Shown: one piece after another, positions 25,523 to 36,910 of the stretch
How positions within the stretch are numbered: the first letter of the stretch is position 1
Layout of the letters: the number at the start of each line of letters is the position of its first letter
DNA from: Archegozetes longisetosus
Lineage: Eukaryota; Arthropoda; Arachnida; Sarcoptiformes; Trhypochthoniidae
Length of the DNA: 64,000 nucleotides
Assembly (NCBI GenBank): GCA_018873245.2
Contig: JAEMBT020000006.1
Coordinates: 3,381,855-3,445,854, forward strand
Direction: 5' to 3'
The notes under the pieces: model-generated
What the model saw: only the letters and a program-made list of their open reading frames with translations
Told to the model about the DNA's origin: nothing
Databases searched by the model: none
Program-made: the position numbers and the translations under genes

Positions 25523-26200
25523 TATTACAAGGGGATACTTCGGTATATGGCCAGCAAGCTTTTGAAATAATAAGTGTCGCAAATAATAGTACTCGAAGAG
25601 CTGATTCCAACTATATATGTCATTGTTCTCGGAAATGACCCATTGCGAAGATATCGGCTCAAGAAGTCAATGAATTCCCATAGACGTAATGTTAAAAATT
25701 TTTAGTTATTTTTACCATTACGTCTATGGGAATTCATTGATTTTGATGTTGCCTCCTACCCTATAGCACCCTGCCCTATTAACTATGCATGATGAGCTAA
25801 ATCGAATGACACCAGTCTAGACTACCTAGCCTCGAAAGGACGCTTTTCAGACTCCTGTAATGAGATATCATCAAAAATTCCTAAACTAACCTAATCTGAC
25901 CTAACCTAACCTAATCTAACTTAACGTAATCTAACCTGACTTAACACAACCTAACCTAGACTAACCTAACCTAAACATCAAAATCAATGAATTCCCATAG
26001 ACGTAATGGTAAAAAAACTAAAAATTTTTAACATTACGTCTATGGGAATTCATTGACTTCTTGAGCCGATATCTCCTCAATGGCTCATTTCCGATAACAA
26101 AGACATATATCACTGGAATCAGCTCTTCGAGTACTATCATTTGAGATACTTTTTCTTTTAAAAGCTTGCTGGCCATATACCGAAGTATAGCCTATTACAA
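25523..26200. mobile_element. Nested-palindrome foldback element with telomere-like centre
   Basis: The element spans 25531-26192 and is bounded by a perfect 8-bp direct repeat TATTACAA (25523-25530 and 26193-26200), a hAT- or P-type target duplication. Arms of about 210 bp (GGGGATACTTCGGTATATGG at the left end) are strongly complementary. Each arm contains an inner palindrome of TCAATGAATTCCCATAGACG...AATG, so that sequence occurs four times in alternating orientation (25667-25692, 25716-25740, 25984-26008, 26032-26054). The centre is telomere-like (separate entry). It codes for nothing. It lies just 3' of unit B. Confidence 0.9.
25880..25976 (-). repeat. Interstitial CCTAA (TTAGG-type) repeat
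   Basis: About 97 bases consist largely of CCTAA and its variants (CTAACCTAACCTAATCTAAC and similar). This corresponds to the arthropod telomere repeat read on the C-rich strand. It sits exactly at the centre of the foldback element rather than at a chromosome end. Confidence 0.75.
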
Positions 26201-26302
26201 TATATAATAAGTTGATTATATGAATAGTTAAAGACCTCGCAAGTTAAGATATAATGTGATGTAATATAAAATCGGTTGAAGGTCTACAATTTATATGATT
26301 GT

Positions 26303-26971
26303 GGCATAACCAGGGCAAGTATTTTTCGGGAGTTTAAAGTGGTCAAATCGGTCGGGAATCGGGAGCTTAAAAGAACCGAAATCGGGACTTAAAAAGCAAA
26401 AATCGGGAGTTTAAAAAACTTCATTTTCAATCATAATACAACGAAAAATAGTTGTTTTCTTTCTTCAAATGTATTAAACTGTATTAACAGTCCTTCCAAA
26501 ATTTATTGTACTGTATAATTAGGTTGATCTCCAAGTTTTCAGGTGAAAAACACTGCCGATCTTCTGTCAAAAGATTTTTATACACAATGAAAGAGCGCTC
26601 GGCATACACAGATACCAAAGGCGCATATTCTCTGTTCAAACGATGCTCATAACTATTACTTTCACAAAATATTTTTATAAAGCTTTATCAAGATAATGAA
26701 TTTTCGATTACAGTTGTGATCAATTTTTTTGATATTTTCGTTATATTTTTAAGTCAAAATGAGATAAAACTTTTAAAAATCTCATATTTTAAACAAAATG
26801 TTCTAAATCGGGAGAAACTCACGAGAAGCTTAAAATCGGGAAAATCGGGACATTCAAATTATTTTTATAGAAGCCTGAAGTGACCACAAGTACATTAATA
26901 TAAAATTCCCGAGGAATAACTTTAGGGAAAATTATCGGGATTTCCCGAAAAATACTTGCCCTGGGCATAAC
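26303..26971. mobile_element. hAT-like element, 653 bp, with 8-bp target duplication
   Basis: The element is 26311-26963, flanked by the identical 8-bp direct repeat GGCATAAC (26303-26310 and 26964-26971). The ends CAGGGCAAGTATTTTTCGGG and CCCGAAAAATACTTGCCCTG are 20-bp perfect inverted repeats. CAGGG termini with 8-bp duplications are typical of hAT elements. Subterminal AATCGGGA words recur several times at both ends, as transposase-binding repeats do in such elements. No transposase is encoded. It interrupts an older Tc1-like remnant. Confidence 0.93.
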
Positions 26972-27079
26972 TAACAAGTCTGTAATTGCCAAAAAGCAAG
27001 TTTCCTTATTTAACTGCTTGTGATATCTCAAGGAGAAAAAAGAGAAAGGAATCCGGCAGAAAGTTTTTGCTAAGAATTA

Positions 27080-27335
27080 AATAAAAGACAATGATTTAGT
27101 CACTCTCGAGGGGCCAACAAACTCTCCAGACCTCAATTGCATTGAAAATGCATAGGGAATAATGAAAAATGTTGAAAGTACAGATTCGAGGTCTGTTTCT
27201 AAATGGAAACAAGTTATTCATTCAACTTGGGAATAAATCACGATATTTTGGTCCATTATATACAAAGTATGCCTAAATGATTTAAATTATGCATAGAATC
27301 TCATAGACGTGCAATTCATTACTAAATCTAATTGA
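27080..27335 (+). pseudogene. Tc1-like transposase C-terminal fragment
   Basis: From 27099 the plus strand reads VTLEGPTNSPDLNCIENA, a stop, GIMKNVESTDSRSVSKWKQV and IHSTWE. Tc1 transposases have WPANSPDLNPIENVWGIMK at this place, where the D of SPDLN is the second catalytic Asp and the E of IEN is usual for the third acidic position in DD34E enzymes. The Trp codons are lost (TGG to GGG and TAG) and stops interrupt the frame. Sequence before the hAT insertion (26220-26302) may be the 5' part, but I cannot read it. Confidence 0.8.
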
Positions 27336-27339
27336 TTGT

Positions 27340-28790
27340 TGGACCCCATAGATAATGAAATAATAGAGATGGAGATGAAAAGATAAAGATAATAAGGCTT
27401 TATTAAACTATTTCTTAACGAAGGAATTTTATTCAATTTTTTATGTAACGGATTTCTGTGCAACTGACGTGCATTGAAGTGTATTCAAAGTGGCAGACTT
27501 TAATTAATTGAAATTCTCCAGGAAATTTTAAAAATACGTTCCGTTTTAATAGAAAAATTTTGTTAAGAAACGTTTTTATTAAAATAATCATCGAAGCTTA
27601 AACTGATTTAAACTTATTCCATAATTAAATATTTTTACTAAAGAAAGCCTCTAAGTTATGGTCATTTGGCGTGTAATTGAATATATGTGGCTTATTCTTC
27701 ATTTAATATTAAAGACAATATTAAAGTTCATTCTCGTAGTAGAATTAATGTTTTAAACTTTTCCAAGAAATACTAACATTTATCAAAAGGGTTTTTAGGA
27801 TATAGCTAAAAATATAGTTAAATTGTGATTAGGTATAATATTTTATTCAACTTGATTATTTTATCATGCATAAAGATTCTAAAAATCAAGTTTTGTGAAT
27901 AACTGAGAACTTAAAAATATTTTAAAACGCTCATTATACAGGGTGATCAGACATAACTGTGTATGTTCCAGGATTTATTCCGAGACAGCTAAAGTATCAA
28001 AGGATGTTTTTGATGCTTTCCGAATTTTCACAAAGAGTAGTGGCAGAGATTGTGTACGAAATTTTTAAGAATCCCTCAAATTCAGGACTGTGCTATCCAT
28101 TCCAAGACGTCTGATTACCTGTAAAAGAACTTGCCTTTAATGAGGAAATCAGTTAATCAACAGTTGAAATTTTCGAAATTGTAATAATTGAATAAAGGAT
28201 GAAATCAATTTAAGATTTGATTTGTTTGAAATTCTCCTAAACGATACTGAGCTTTTCCTAGAAACCTAACATCATTAAATATATCAACAGATTTGGAAAA
28301 AGTTAATAATTATGTGATTATAGCCTATCGTTCAAAATCTAATTAATACGGTCTGACCCTGTTATTGGCAACTCTGTTATAAGTAAACTTGGTTGTTAGC
28401 AGATGATTTATTAAGCGCCAACCAATCCAATCATATGTTAAAGAGTTGGGATATAAGCAAATCCGTTTATAAACTACTTATTCCCTACGCACCGGCCAGT
28501 TGTCTATACTGTAGTGAAAATATAATTATTATATAATCTCGTCTGAGATTATCTACATCAATCTCTGAAAGACTCATTAGTAAATAGAGATAACAGAGGT
28601 TTCTTCTAACTTATTACACTTCGTAAAGATTTCTTTCTACTCGAACCTCATATAGAATACAATGGCTTTAGATTAAGGCCAGAAGTGACTTTTATATACT
28701 AAGTTAAACAGCATTTATAGACAATAACAGTAGGTTCCTCATAATATATTTAACATTAAACAGTATTTAGAAGCAGAGCTGCACAATTCT
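27340..28790. other. AT-rich stretch with possible transposon ends
   Basis: 27500-27740 resembles the 3' flank of unit A and is probably the displaced 3' flank of unit B. At 27938 TACAGGGTGATCAGACATAA looks like a transposon terminus. Around 28347-28510 a less AT-rich piece (CTGACCCTGTTATTGGCAAC) may be pogo-type debris. None is complete. Confidence 0.35.
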
Positions 28791-28795
28791 TTCAT

Positions 28796-28948
28796 CAGGG
28801 TGACCAAATGTCCTAGAATGAATAGGACAGTATAGTAATCAAACAACTTTGCAAAAATTTCCCGTATGCATTTTGTGAAAATTTAAATTGCCTCTAAAAA
28901 TCTTTTAACTCTCCTTTGACTATTCCGGATCGAACACAGTGGTCAACT
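28796..28948. mobile_element. Short hAT-like MITE remnant
   Basis: It starts CAGGGTGACCAAATGTCCTA and ends near CACAGTGGTCAA, an approximate inverse. The terminus GGGTGACCAxATGTCC is shared with the element at 50516-50994, so the two belong to one family. No target duplication remains. Confidence 0.55.
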
Positions 28949-29231
28949 TGATTTTTTATATAAGTTATGGTATGTTGTGTCATGTAAAATAACTCAAGTT
29001 TAAAAAGTATATATAAATCAACTCAAAATCTGGGTCAAAACAATATAAACAAAATTGGCACTCTAGGGACAGAAACTCAAAATGCTTAGAACTTTGTGAA
29101 CACCATTTTAGTTTACTTAATTTCTGATTTTTGATTTGTGTTGATAAAAGCTCAAATAAGTTCTTTTCTATTACTGAACCATTTCCACAGAACTTGGCTG
29201 TTCGATTATTCGACTTACAATATGTTTATGG

Positions 29232-29594
29232 TACAGTAGACACTCAACATTTTGAAACCGCTTATTTTGAAATACTCAGTACTTTGAACGAGGTTTTAGG
29301 TGAAGTGTACAATACTATATGCCTCTTATTTTCAAATATTCATCAAATGGTGTTTAAATATCAAAACACATATCAAACTATTATGCATTATTGGATACAG
29401 TATTTTATTTGTTTAATTCTTTAGTGCATTAAATAATTTTATTTAATTGAAATCTCAAAATTATTAAATAAAATATTGAATTTTGAGTAAGCTGACTATT
29501 TTATCCTTTCTCCAAAATTAGGATATTTTGAAAACTCGCCATTTTGAACGAATTTTTAGCAGAGGCGATTTCAAAATAGCGAGATTCCACTGTA
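29232..29594. mobile_element. pogo/Tigger-type MITE, 359 bp
   Basis: Element 29234-29592 begins CAGTAGACACTCAACATTTT and ends AAAATAGCGAGATTCCACTG, inverted copies with some mismatches. It is flanked by TA on both sides (29232-29233, 29593-29594). A CAGTxGAxxCTCGCTATTTTGAA-type end with a TA duplication is the signature of pogo-like elements. The open frames at 29131-29424 and 29528-29710 are read through its arms and are not genes. Confidence 0.8.
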
Positions 29595-29709
29595 TTAAGA
29601 TGTATTTGGTATATACACTGAGTAAACTATCATATATTGAATTATTCGAGATCTCTTTCGTCATTACATTCGATTTACTTCTTGATCAAGACATATCTTT
29701 TAATATTTG

Positions 29710-30735
29710 ACCCAATTTGTACTTATGAAGCATGTTTCTTCGTGTGACTAATATCTACATTCCTATCAATTTTTTTCTATTAAACGATTGATACTCGAAA
29801 TGAAATAGAGTTACTTTAGTTTTCACATTAAATGTATTAAAGAACATCTTTAAGGTAATACTAATAGATATATCAATTATGAATTTTAAATTAAATTAAA
29901 GCATTGATTTATATTTTCCAGACTAGCATTCGAAAAGATTATACCAAAAATATCAGTTAAAATAAGTCTGAAAACTTCCTATCCAAATTTTAAGCTTCAG
30001 ATTCCGCCAATGTCAAACTAAGAAAATAATAAGTTTGAATTCGGAATTTTCAAAAATAATTTCTGCGACACACTTTATCATTAATTTTTACTCAGCTCAA
30101 TTTGAAACTAAATAGCCTTGCCTAATTTTGCGAAAAACTCATATTTTAAACCTTTTGTTTAAAATAGTTTTAAAAATATTTATTTGTATTTATCAACGAA
30201 GGAGCGAGCTACTTATGCTGAGATTCTATATTTATAGACTGTATATTATAGAGCAACCAAAGTTTTTATACTCCTTTCACGATTTGCATGCAAAATTATT
30301 TAAAATACAGTATCTTACGCTAGCTAATTCGAAATAGAAAAGAGAATCTGAATCCCAATCCCATCTTTCAAAGGAATGGATGGGAATGGCATAGATTTCT
30401 AATTAAATGGAAGTCGAACGGAGTTTTTAAAAATTTCGAGCACTATCCAAAAGCAACAAAATTTATTTACAGATGTTTTCTTTCATTTGACTTCTGATAA
30501 ATAATAATAATAGTATAAAGATGTGATGGTGGTGGAAATGGGAATGGGATGGGAATAGAAACAAAAATTTTGAGAATTTTAACTCGAAAGTTTTCGAATA
30601 AGCTGCAAAATATTTTAACGGCGAACAATATTCTATTAAAATATTTTAACTACAGCTTGCGTCAAGGTTAAAGCTATATACATTTCAAGCGAGTATATAG
30701 AAATGAAAATAATGAAAGATAATATAGTAACAAAT
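29710..30735. other. AT-rich stretch, no gene recognised
   Basis: It would hold the 5' part of unit C if that unit was once complete, but no block could be recognised. The plus-strand open frame at 30128-30337 resembles nothing I know. Confidence 0.3.
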
Positions 30736-30741
30736 AAACAA

Positions 30742-30805
30742 TATAGGTGCACGAGTCATGGATTCATGCGACCCGACCCGAACCACGGTTCACTCGTGCA
30801 TCTAT
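30742..30805. mobile_element. 65-bp terminal-inverted-repeat remnant
   Basis: TATAGGTGCACGAGT and ACTCGTGCATCTATA are inverted ends around a short GC-richer core containing CGACCCGACCCGAACC. The core word also appears, inverted, near 51002 and 51288, suggesting solo fragments of one hAT-like family. Confidence 0.55.
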
Positions 30806-31304
30806 AATAAGCAAATGTCTATCAGACAACCTAGAAATTGTCTGGCGGTCAGTTATTACAATTCATGGAAATAAAACGATATTTATTCTCATTAAATCAC
30901 AAAATAAGATCAAATGAAATGATTGTTAAGGTTTCTCAAACTCATTCAATCCGAGTTCGAGTGAAAAGTCTATTTTTATTCCGAAAAGTTAATAAAATAA
31001 TTTACACGCTCTTAAACTGTTTGATCTACTAATACTATTCCAGTTAAGTGAATGAGAGTCAACTCATTTGAATGATTATTTTTGTTAATGTTAATATATC
31101 TTATTTTGGATTATTAATTAGAATTTACAATTAAGAATACATTTAATACAAAACACAGCTCGGCTTATATACTGTTTTGAAAACTGAACATTCTCCATTT
31201 GTTTAAGAAATATCTTTCCAATGAGAGAAACTTTTTTCAGCTAAATAATATTCATAAGATTCGAGCATTACATATCGTGATTTAACTTATGTAAAAGCCA
31301 ACCT

Positions 31305-31760
31305 AGTGCTTCGTGTTACAGATCATGCTTCAACTTATTAAAAGAAGTATTCAAGTGATTAAAATGTCATAGAGTATCACAACAAAATGTTTCTTTCAAT
31401 GACTCTCAACTTCAATGAAGATCTGAAAGAATATTAGTTCTTAAGAAAACTAGCTCTTTTCATAATTTCATAACTTAAATTATTTTATTCTTCAAATAGA
31501 AGCGTTTACTTCAAACTATTATCCACACATTCACTCACATTTGGGAAAACTGCAATTTCTTTTGTATAACAACAAGTTTTGATATGAAATGGCACATGTG
31601 ATTTTTATGTTATTAAGGAGCAGATTTGCACACTCTTATTGCAACTTAAGTAACTCGAGAATGAAAATTATGCAAAGAGGGATCATCTTTTTTGTCTACT
31701 CAGTACTGGTTTCTAAAATTTATTTCATCGTAAATTTTCAATGAACTGAATTTCAGTATT
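31305..31760 (+). pseudogene. Decayed unit C (3' half only) of the tandem gene family
   Basis: Block 4 (31305-31450) reads CFVLQIMLQLIKRSIQVIKM then a stop, and a little later FLSMTLNFNEDLKEY and a stop. Block 5 (31495-31600) reads QTIIHTFTHIWENCNFFC, then ITTSFDMKWHM and a stop. Block 6 (31645-31690) has the TAACTCGAGAATGA word but is shifted. Blocks 1-3 and 7 are absent or unrecognisable. The next unit, D, begins only 0.8 kb downstream, so C is truncated or collapsed. Confidence 0.6.
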
Positions 31761-31914
31761 TGCAAACTTTTGTGCTAATGAGCTTTGATCTTAATATTAT
31801 TAATTTATTTTATTTAGTACCGCAAACTGTAAAGTCTTATTCCAGTATTAAATACTGCTATTGGCTTGAACTGAAGTAGTATTTTGCACAACTAAACTAA
31901 TATTTTGCGTTAAA

Positions 31915-31980
31915 TGTCACACAGCCTTATCCACAAGTAACACCTGAGTTAAGGGTGACTTTTCAAAAATTTATAACTTG
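31915..31980. repeat. Dispersed repeat, inverse copy at 36845-36910
   Basis: CCTTATCCACAAGTAACACC...GTTAAGGGTGACTTTTCAAA is closely matched by the reverse complement of 36845-36910. The two copies sit at the 3' edges of units C and D in opposite orientation, so this is more likely a small mobile element than part of the duplicated unit. Confidence 0.6.
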
Positions 31981-32549
31981 TAGTTTGTTTGAAGAATATC
32001 TATCGTTCAATCAAGAACTAAAGCTATTCTAATTTCAGCCACAGTAATTAATACTTGAATAAACTTTGCAGTTGGTAGAACTAAATCTAATAAATTAATA
32101 ATTTAAAGCCAAATGTTACTAACACAATAATTTACAAATATTAAAGTTCGCTTTTATGGAATATTATACTTTTTAGAAATCATTACTAGGCAGACAATTG
32201 AGATGATCCCTTCTAAAAGAAAATTTTTATGAATAAAGACTAAGTTTACTTGTTTATTATCTATTTATTCGAAAAGCTGAATCAGCAAAAAAGTTAATTC
32301 GAACCAAGAGAGTTCAACTATCTTAAAAAGCTCGTTTTGTGTGTACTTCGAAGTTTTAAAAGGCTGGTATTTGATCATTTTTGTAGAAAATAAGTTTTTA
32401 AATTGCAGTATTTCTACTATAAAATTTTGAATGGATACAGTTTGTTTGAAAACGCCTCTTCAATTATTTACTGAATCGATTACACTATAAAAACGTGAAA
32501 TTTATAAAAGCTTATTTTCTTTTTGTATATTGATATAAATCTTCTCCGT

Positions 32550-35500
32550 AAGTGTAAAAATATGAATCATTAAAGGAGAGTCTCTTATGCAATACGAATT
32601 TTCTCACGATAAATACCGACAACCGCACTCAGTTTTCATAGGTTTTTCTATTATAGGGCTAAAACATCATTAATAGGTTTGTTCAAGTTTATGTGACTTT
32701 ATTTTTCTAATGTCTGAATAGTATAATAGAAATAGTGAATACATTATCTAATTTAACATCTATTTGACATTTTAAATTCAGTCTTCTGAAAGAAAAGTAA
32801 TATTCATAAAAACTACATTTCTTTCCACTTTACGGCTGAATGTTTTATTTTTCATAAAAGTTATTTTGTATTCAATGTGTGAAAAAACTCATCAAGAGCT
32901 ACAAACTTGTCATCAGCTAAAAAAACCTCATCCAAAGCTACAAGGAAAATTTTGAGTTTTTAAAATAGTTTATCTGCTTCTCATATGTGACAATGAATTG
33001 AGTTAATTATAAGTATTATAAAATATGGATTAAATAGATATTAGATAAATGAACAATAATCATAAATAATAATTTCAGATGCATAGACAATAAATGAAAT
33101 ATGATCAAAGTTAACATAGACTTATATCATTGAGAACTTATTTTGAAAATTAGAGAAAACCACATAACAAAAAACATTTATAATTGAATGCCAAATCAGA
33201 ATTTACTATTGACCTTGAGTTTTAGGCCCTATTTCTAGATTTACTAGTGAGTCAATTGTTAAAAATTGTCACATCAAAATATTCTTTACTTTCATTTAAT
33301 AACCAGAAGTTAGTTTGGATAACTTGACTTTATAAGTTTCGATCAAATATTCTGCTACTGTGAAGCATTCTTATCTTCTACTTCGCATTAATACTTGTTA
33401 TCTGGATATTAACAGAGTAGATCAATATAAAGTGAACGAAATTCATGTTTACAAACTCGATGTGCTTAGACGGCTTCTTTTTCGAGCTTCAATATCTATA
33501 ACCAGAAATGTATGACTAGTAAATTTCAAATATTGATTCATATTTTGATGCACTTAAAATAATTGTACGAAAATGGATCTTCGTTTCGTCAAGTTGTAGA
33601 AATTTCTACCGGAATAGTTAATATCAAATCATATCACATTGAAAGAAAAGGTCAAGTTTGGCTTTAGGATACTCATTATTAATCGAATAAAATGATGACA
33701 ACTCATTTTTCTTGAGTATTTGTTAAATATAAAGTTCAAATCGGAAAATTTTAATTTCCTATTTGTTTTAATTGTCTAATTTGTTTCCTTAGTACAAAAT
33801 AAATTTTAGTAATGCATAACTTCATTCAAATGATTTCTTTAATTTCACTTTATTTCGTAGTAAGACAGTCCAATAATATTAGATTGTTCAGGAAGTGTTT
33901 GCCGCACTTTAAATCTAAATAACTATTAAAGTATATAAGATAAAGTGATTCTGTAAAGGCTTAATAATTAATAACTTGCGTCTCTATTGATGACTTGTTG
34001 TCAGACTTCTGGAAGCGTTGTTAACGCCATTAAAAGTACCTCTCTGACTGAGCTCCAAAATTACATCGTTAATGGCAATATTCAATTGACTGAAATCCTC
34101 ATATCGATAGCCCCTAAGACGCTCTTAATAAAACAATAAGCTAACACCTTGCAAATAATGCCCTATTGTTATATTCTATTATCTACATTAAAACTGTATC
34201 AAATTACATTCACTCATTTAAAAGTTATTGCAGCTTAAAATGAGTCACTTTCCCAGCAACCTAGTATTTATGGCTGGAAGCACAATATCCAGGTTTTATT
34301 AACTAAAATCTAAATATTTTTATTGAGTAGAGTTTCAGTAAAACAATTGGCTGAAGCGAAAATTTTTATAACCTTTTTATGAATTAATTGACTTGTTACA
34401 ATTCTACTAATCATCCTGAATTCATACAATTAGTTTAATTTTCATCTTTAATCAAATACATCTAAATAAATATTTTCACCACTTATTTTGATCATCTCCA
34501 ATCATATATCAGAAAAACTTAGTCAATGGTTGCAAATATGATTCTTAAAACTTCAACATTACAAATTATCATTCAACTAGAGGAAAGCTTATTCAGCGCA
34601 TTCTTCACTTCTTGTTTCGAAACATAAGAAGTTTATACAGTATGAGTTGTGTAAAATACCAAAGATTTCAGGATATAACCCACTAAGCATTCTTCAAACT
34701 AAATATCTAACTAAAAAAGTAATAAATCTCGGATGCTGAAAATTTTCAATTTCTTCAGTAAGAGTGCATTAAATTTGAAGAAAAATTTCGCTATTAATAT
34801 TGACTCTTAGTTTGATTTATTGTACAAAACATGAACTATAACTCGAATATTAAACTTTTCGTACACTCATTCACTGAGATTTGAAAGAACTTTACGGATT
34901 TCTTTATAATAAAAGATTTTCTCACACAACAAAGAGTTTCGTGCGATTTCTAAAGTGTTATTAGGAAATGAGTTACTCATACTCTTGTTTAAGAGTGGGA
35001 ACTTTGTCAAAAGTTTTTATGAAGTGAAAAGTGAAGGTAAAAAATACAATAAAACGTGGTTTTAATATCTATAGCTTCCTTTTCTCTAAATATCTAATAG
35101 ATTTTAATTGTTTAACTTCAAGGTCCTATTATTATTGCCGACCTTTCGACACTTCTTATTGCATTATTTATTTCCTAAGTCAACTGATAAATGAGGTTTT
35201 TCATTAACTTTCTGAAAATTCCCAACTTTCTCTTTGAAAACTCGTATTAGATTCACAATATCATTGCAAAATAAAATTAGGTAGCTACTTGTTTAAAAGG
35301 ACTTTCTTTTAATAATTTACCATTGAAATACATTGGGTGAACAGTTTTGGGCATGATAGATATGTTATTGGAGCTAAGATGTTTATCATTAGTGTCTCTT
35401 CAATTTAATTGATAAATTTTTGATTTCCTAAATTAGCATCTGATTATATCTTTCACAGAGAACTTAGCTTAATCTATGTTAAGAGAATCAACGTTACTCT

Positions 35501-36385
35501 AACAAGTGCATATTAATTTGGAAAAATTTCACATGAAAACCATTTTATTGAACAAAAAGCATTAAATGTTTAACTGCATTAAAGAGATAAAAGTTTGGAC
35601 TTGGTTAACATTATATTTTCTTCAGTTCAAACTCTGTTTCATATCAAAACTTTTATCTAACAACTGAAAATTTTTCTTCCACTATTCATCAAACTCATGG
35701 ATAAGTATAACATAACTTGAATAAAATCAAAATTCAACAAATTTTAATAAGACAAATTTCATGAAAAGGCACCGTAACATTAAACGAATTGAGAAATATG
35801 TAAAACTCATTCAAAGAATTAACAAACATATTCCTAGGTTTTATATTTGAAATAGTATCTAAGTTATACATTCTGCTTGTCGAAAAAGTTACATAATCTT
35901 TTTTAGCTTTGGTAACATCACTTACTATTTCACTAGAATATAAAGTCTGAAAAATGTCACATTTTCAGGTAAAATAATCGGCTCAATAAGTTTGTTAAAG
36001 TCGTAAAGTTTATCCCGATTAGTAAAACACGTTTTTTACTTACTTATATTTGTTTATATCTTACATTCAGCTAATTGATCAAAAGTTAATTAATCTTTAT
36101 CGAAGTCTTTATAAGTAGTTTTTAAAATTCAGCCTATGATTGAGTTGGTTTTCTGTTTTTATTTTACAATTAACTTGTTTTCTAAACTTCAAACTATTTT
36201 ACTTTCATGTGAACTTATTCCAAATTAATATAATTATTTTTTATCGACAGAAGGCATACTATAGTTGCAACCCTAGCAACTTTCAACATTCGTTTAATAA
36301 ATTGATTTTTGCAAGATATTTATGTTTTGCTTTCTCTTCGAAGAGCAACTTCGAAGCAACATCAAAGATGGCCAACTTTTAATCA
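32550..36385 (+). pseudogene. Decayed unit D, the most complete member of the tandem gene family
   Basis: All seven blocks are present in order on the plus strand over 3.8 kb. Block 1 (32550-32650): YESLKESLLCNTNFL. A hydrophobic segment (32840-32945): VLFFIKVILYSMCEKTHQE. Block 2 (33318-33505): IKYSATVKHSYLLLRINTCY followed by LDINRVDQYKVNEI and VLRRLLFRAS. Block 3 (34274-34385): YPGFIN, a stop, NLNIFIE, a stop, SFSKTIG. Block 4 (34540-34720): RILHFLFRNIRSLYSM. Block 5 (34815-34920): NYNSNIKLFVHSFTEI, a stop, KNFTDFFI. Block 7 (36250-36385), after a TTTTTTATCGACAG acceptor-like sequence: AYYSCNPSNFQHSFNKLIFA. The blocks are spaced like exons separated by introns. Stops in blocks 2, 3 and 5 show it is not functional. 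Function unknown. Confidence 0.7.
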
Positions 36386-36844
36386 GATGAAATTTCTTAA
36401 AGACTCCTAGAATTAAGTTACTCTTTAAATAGAAAATTTTATTAAAATAAAACTCTCTCATCGGATATTCTTTGAATTCATATCAGAACATATACTTAAG
36501 CATATATTTATTTATGCTTGATTAACATGATAATTTCGCTTGAGCAGATAATTTTTTCGTTTGTACAAATTTTTAAAGGTAAAGAAATATAAGAAGCTAA
36601 AAGTATCGAAGTTGCTCTTCAAAAACTATATATGAAACTTGGCCTCAAGCCTCAAAAATGTACTGCAGAGAAAACATATACAGCAGTATTGATGAACACC
36701 ACTTGAGGCTTAAGTGTGACTTAACCAAATTGCCAGTATGAGAAAGAACGCTCATTTGGGTATGAAACTTGAACAATTAAAGCTTAACTGCGCTAAGGTT
36801 CTAAATGCTAAATCTAGACAAATTCTAAAATAGAAGATTACGAG

Positions 36845-36910
36845 TTTTCAATCTTTGAAAAGTCGCCCTTAACTTAGTGTTATTTGTAAATAAGGTTGAT
36901 AAAGTCAGAC
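36845..36910. repeat. Dispersed repeat, inverse copy of 31915-31980
   Basis: TTTGAAAAGTCGCCCTTAAC...GTGTTATTTGTAAATAAGG is the reverse-complement match of the sequence 3' of unit C. Nearby, 36640-36790 holds GCCTCAAG/CTTGAGGC words that suggest a wider decayed MITE. Confidence 0.6.

Noticed and set aside
25880..25976. A chromosome end (telomere)
   Set aside because: The CCTAA repeats are degenerate, short and enclosed by inverted arms with a target duplication, with unique sequence on both sides.
25531..26192. A CRISPR-like array because of the four repeated 25-base words
   Set aside because: The words alternate in orientation as nested palindromes, spacing is irregular and the genome is eukaryotic.
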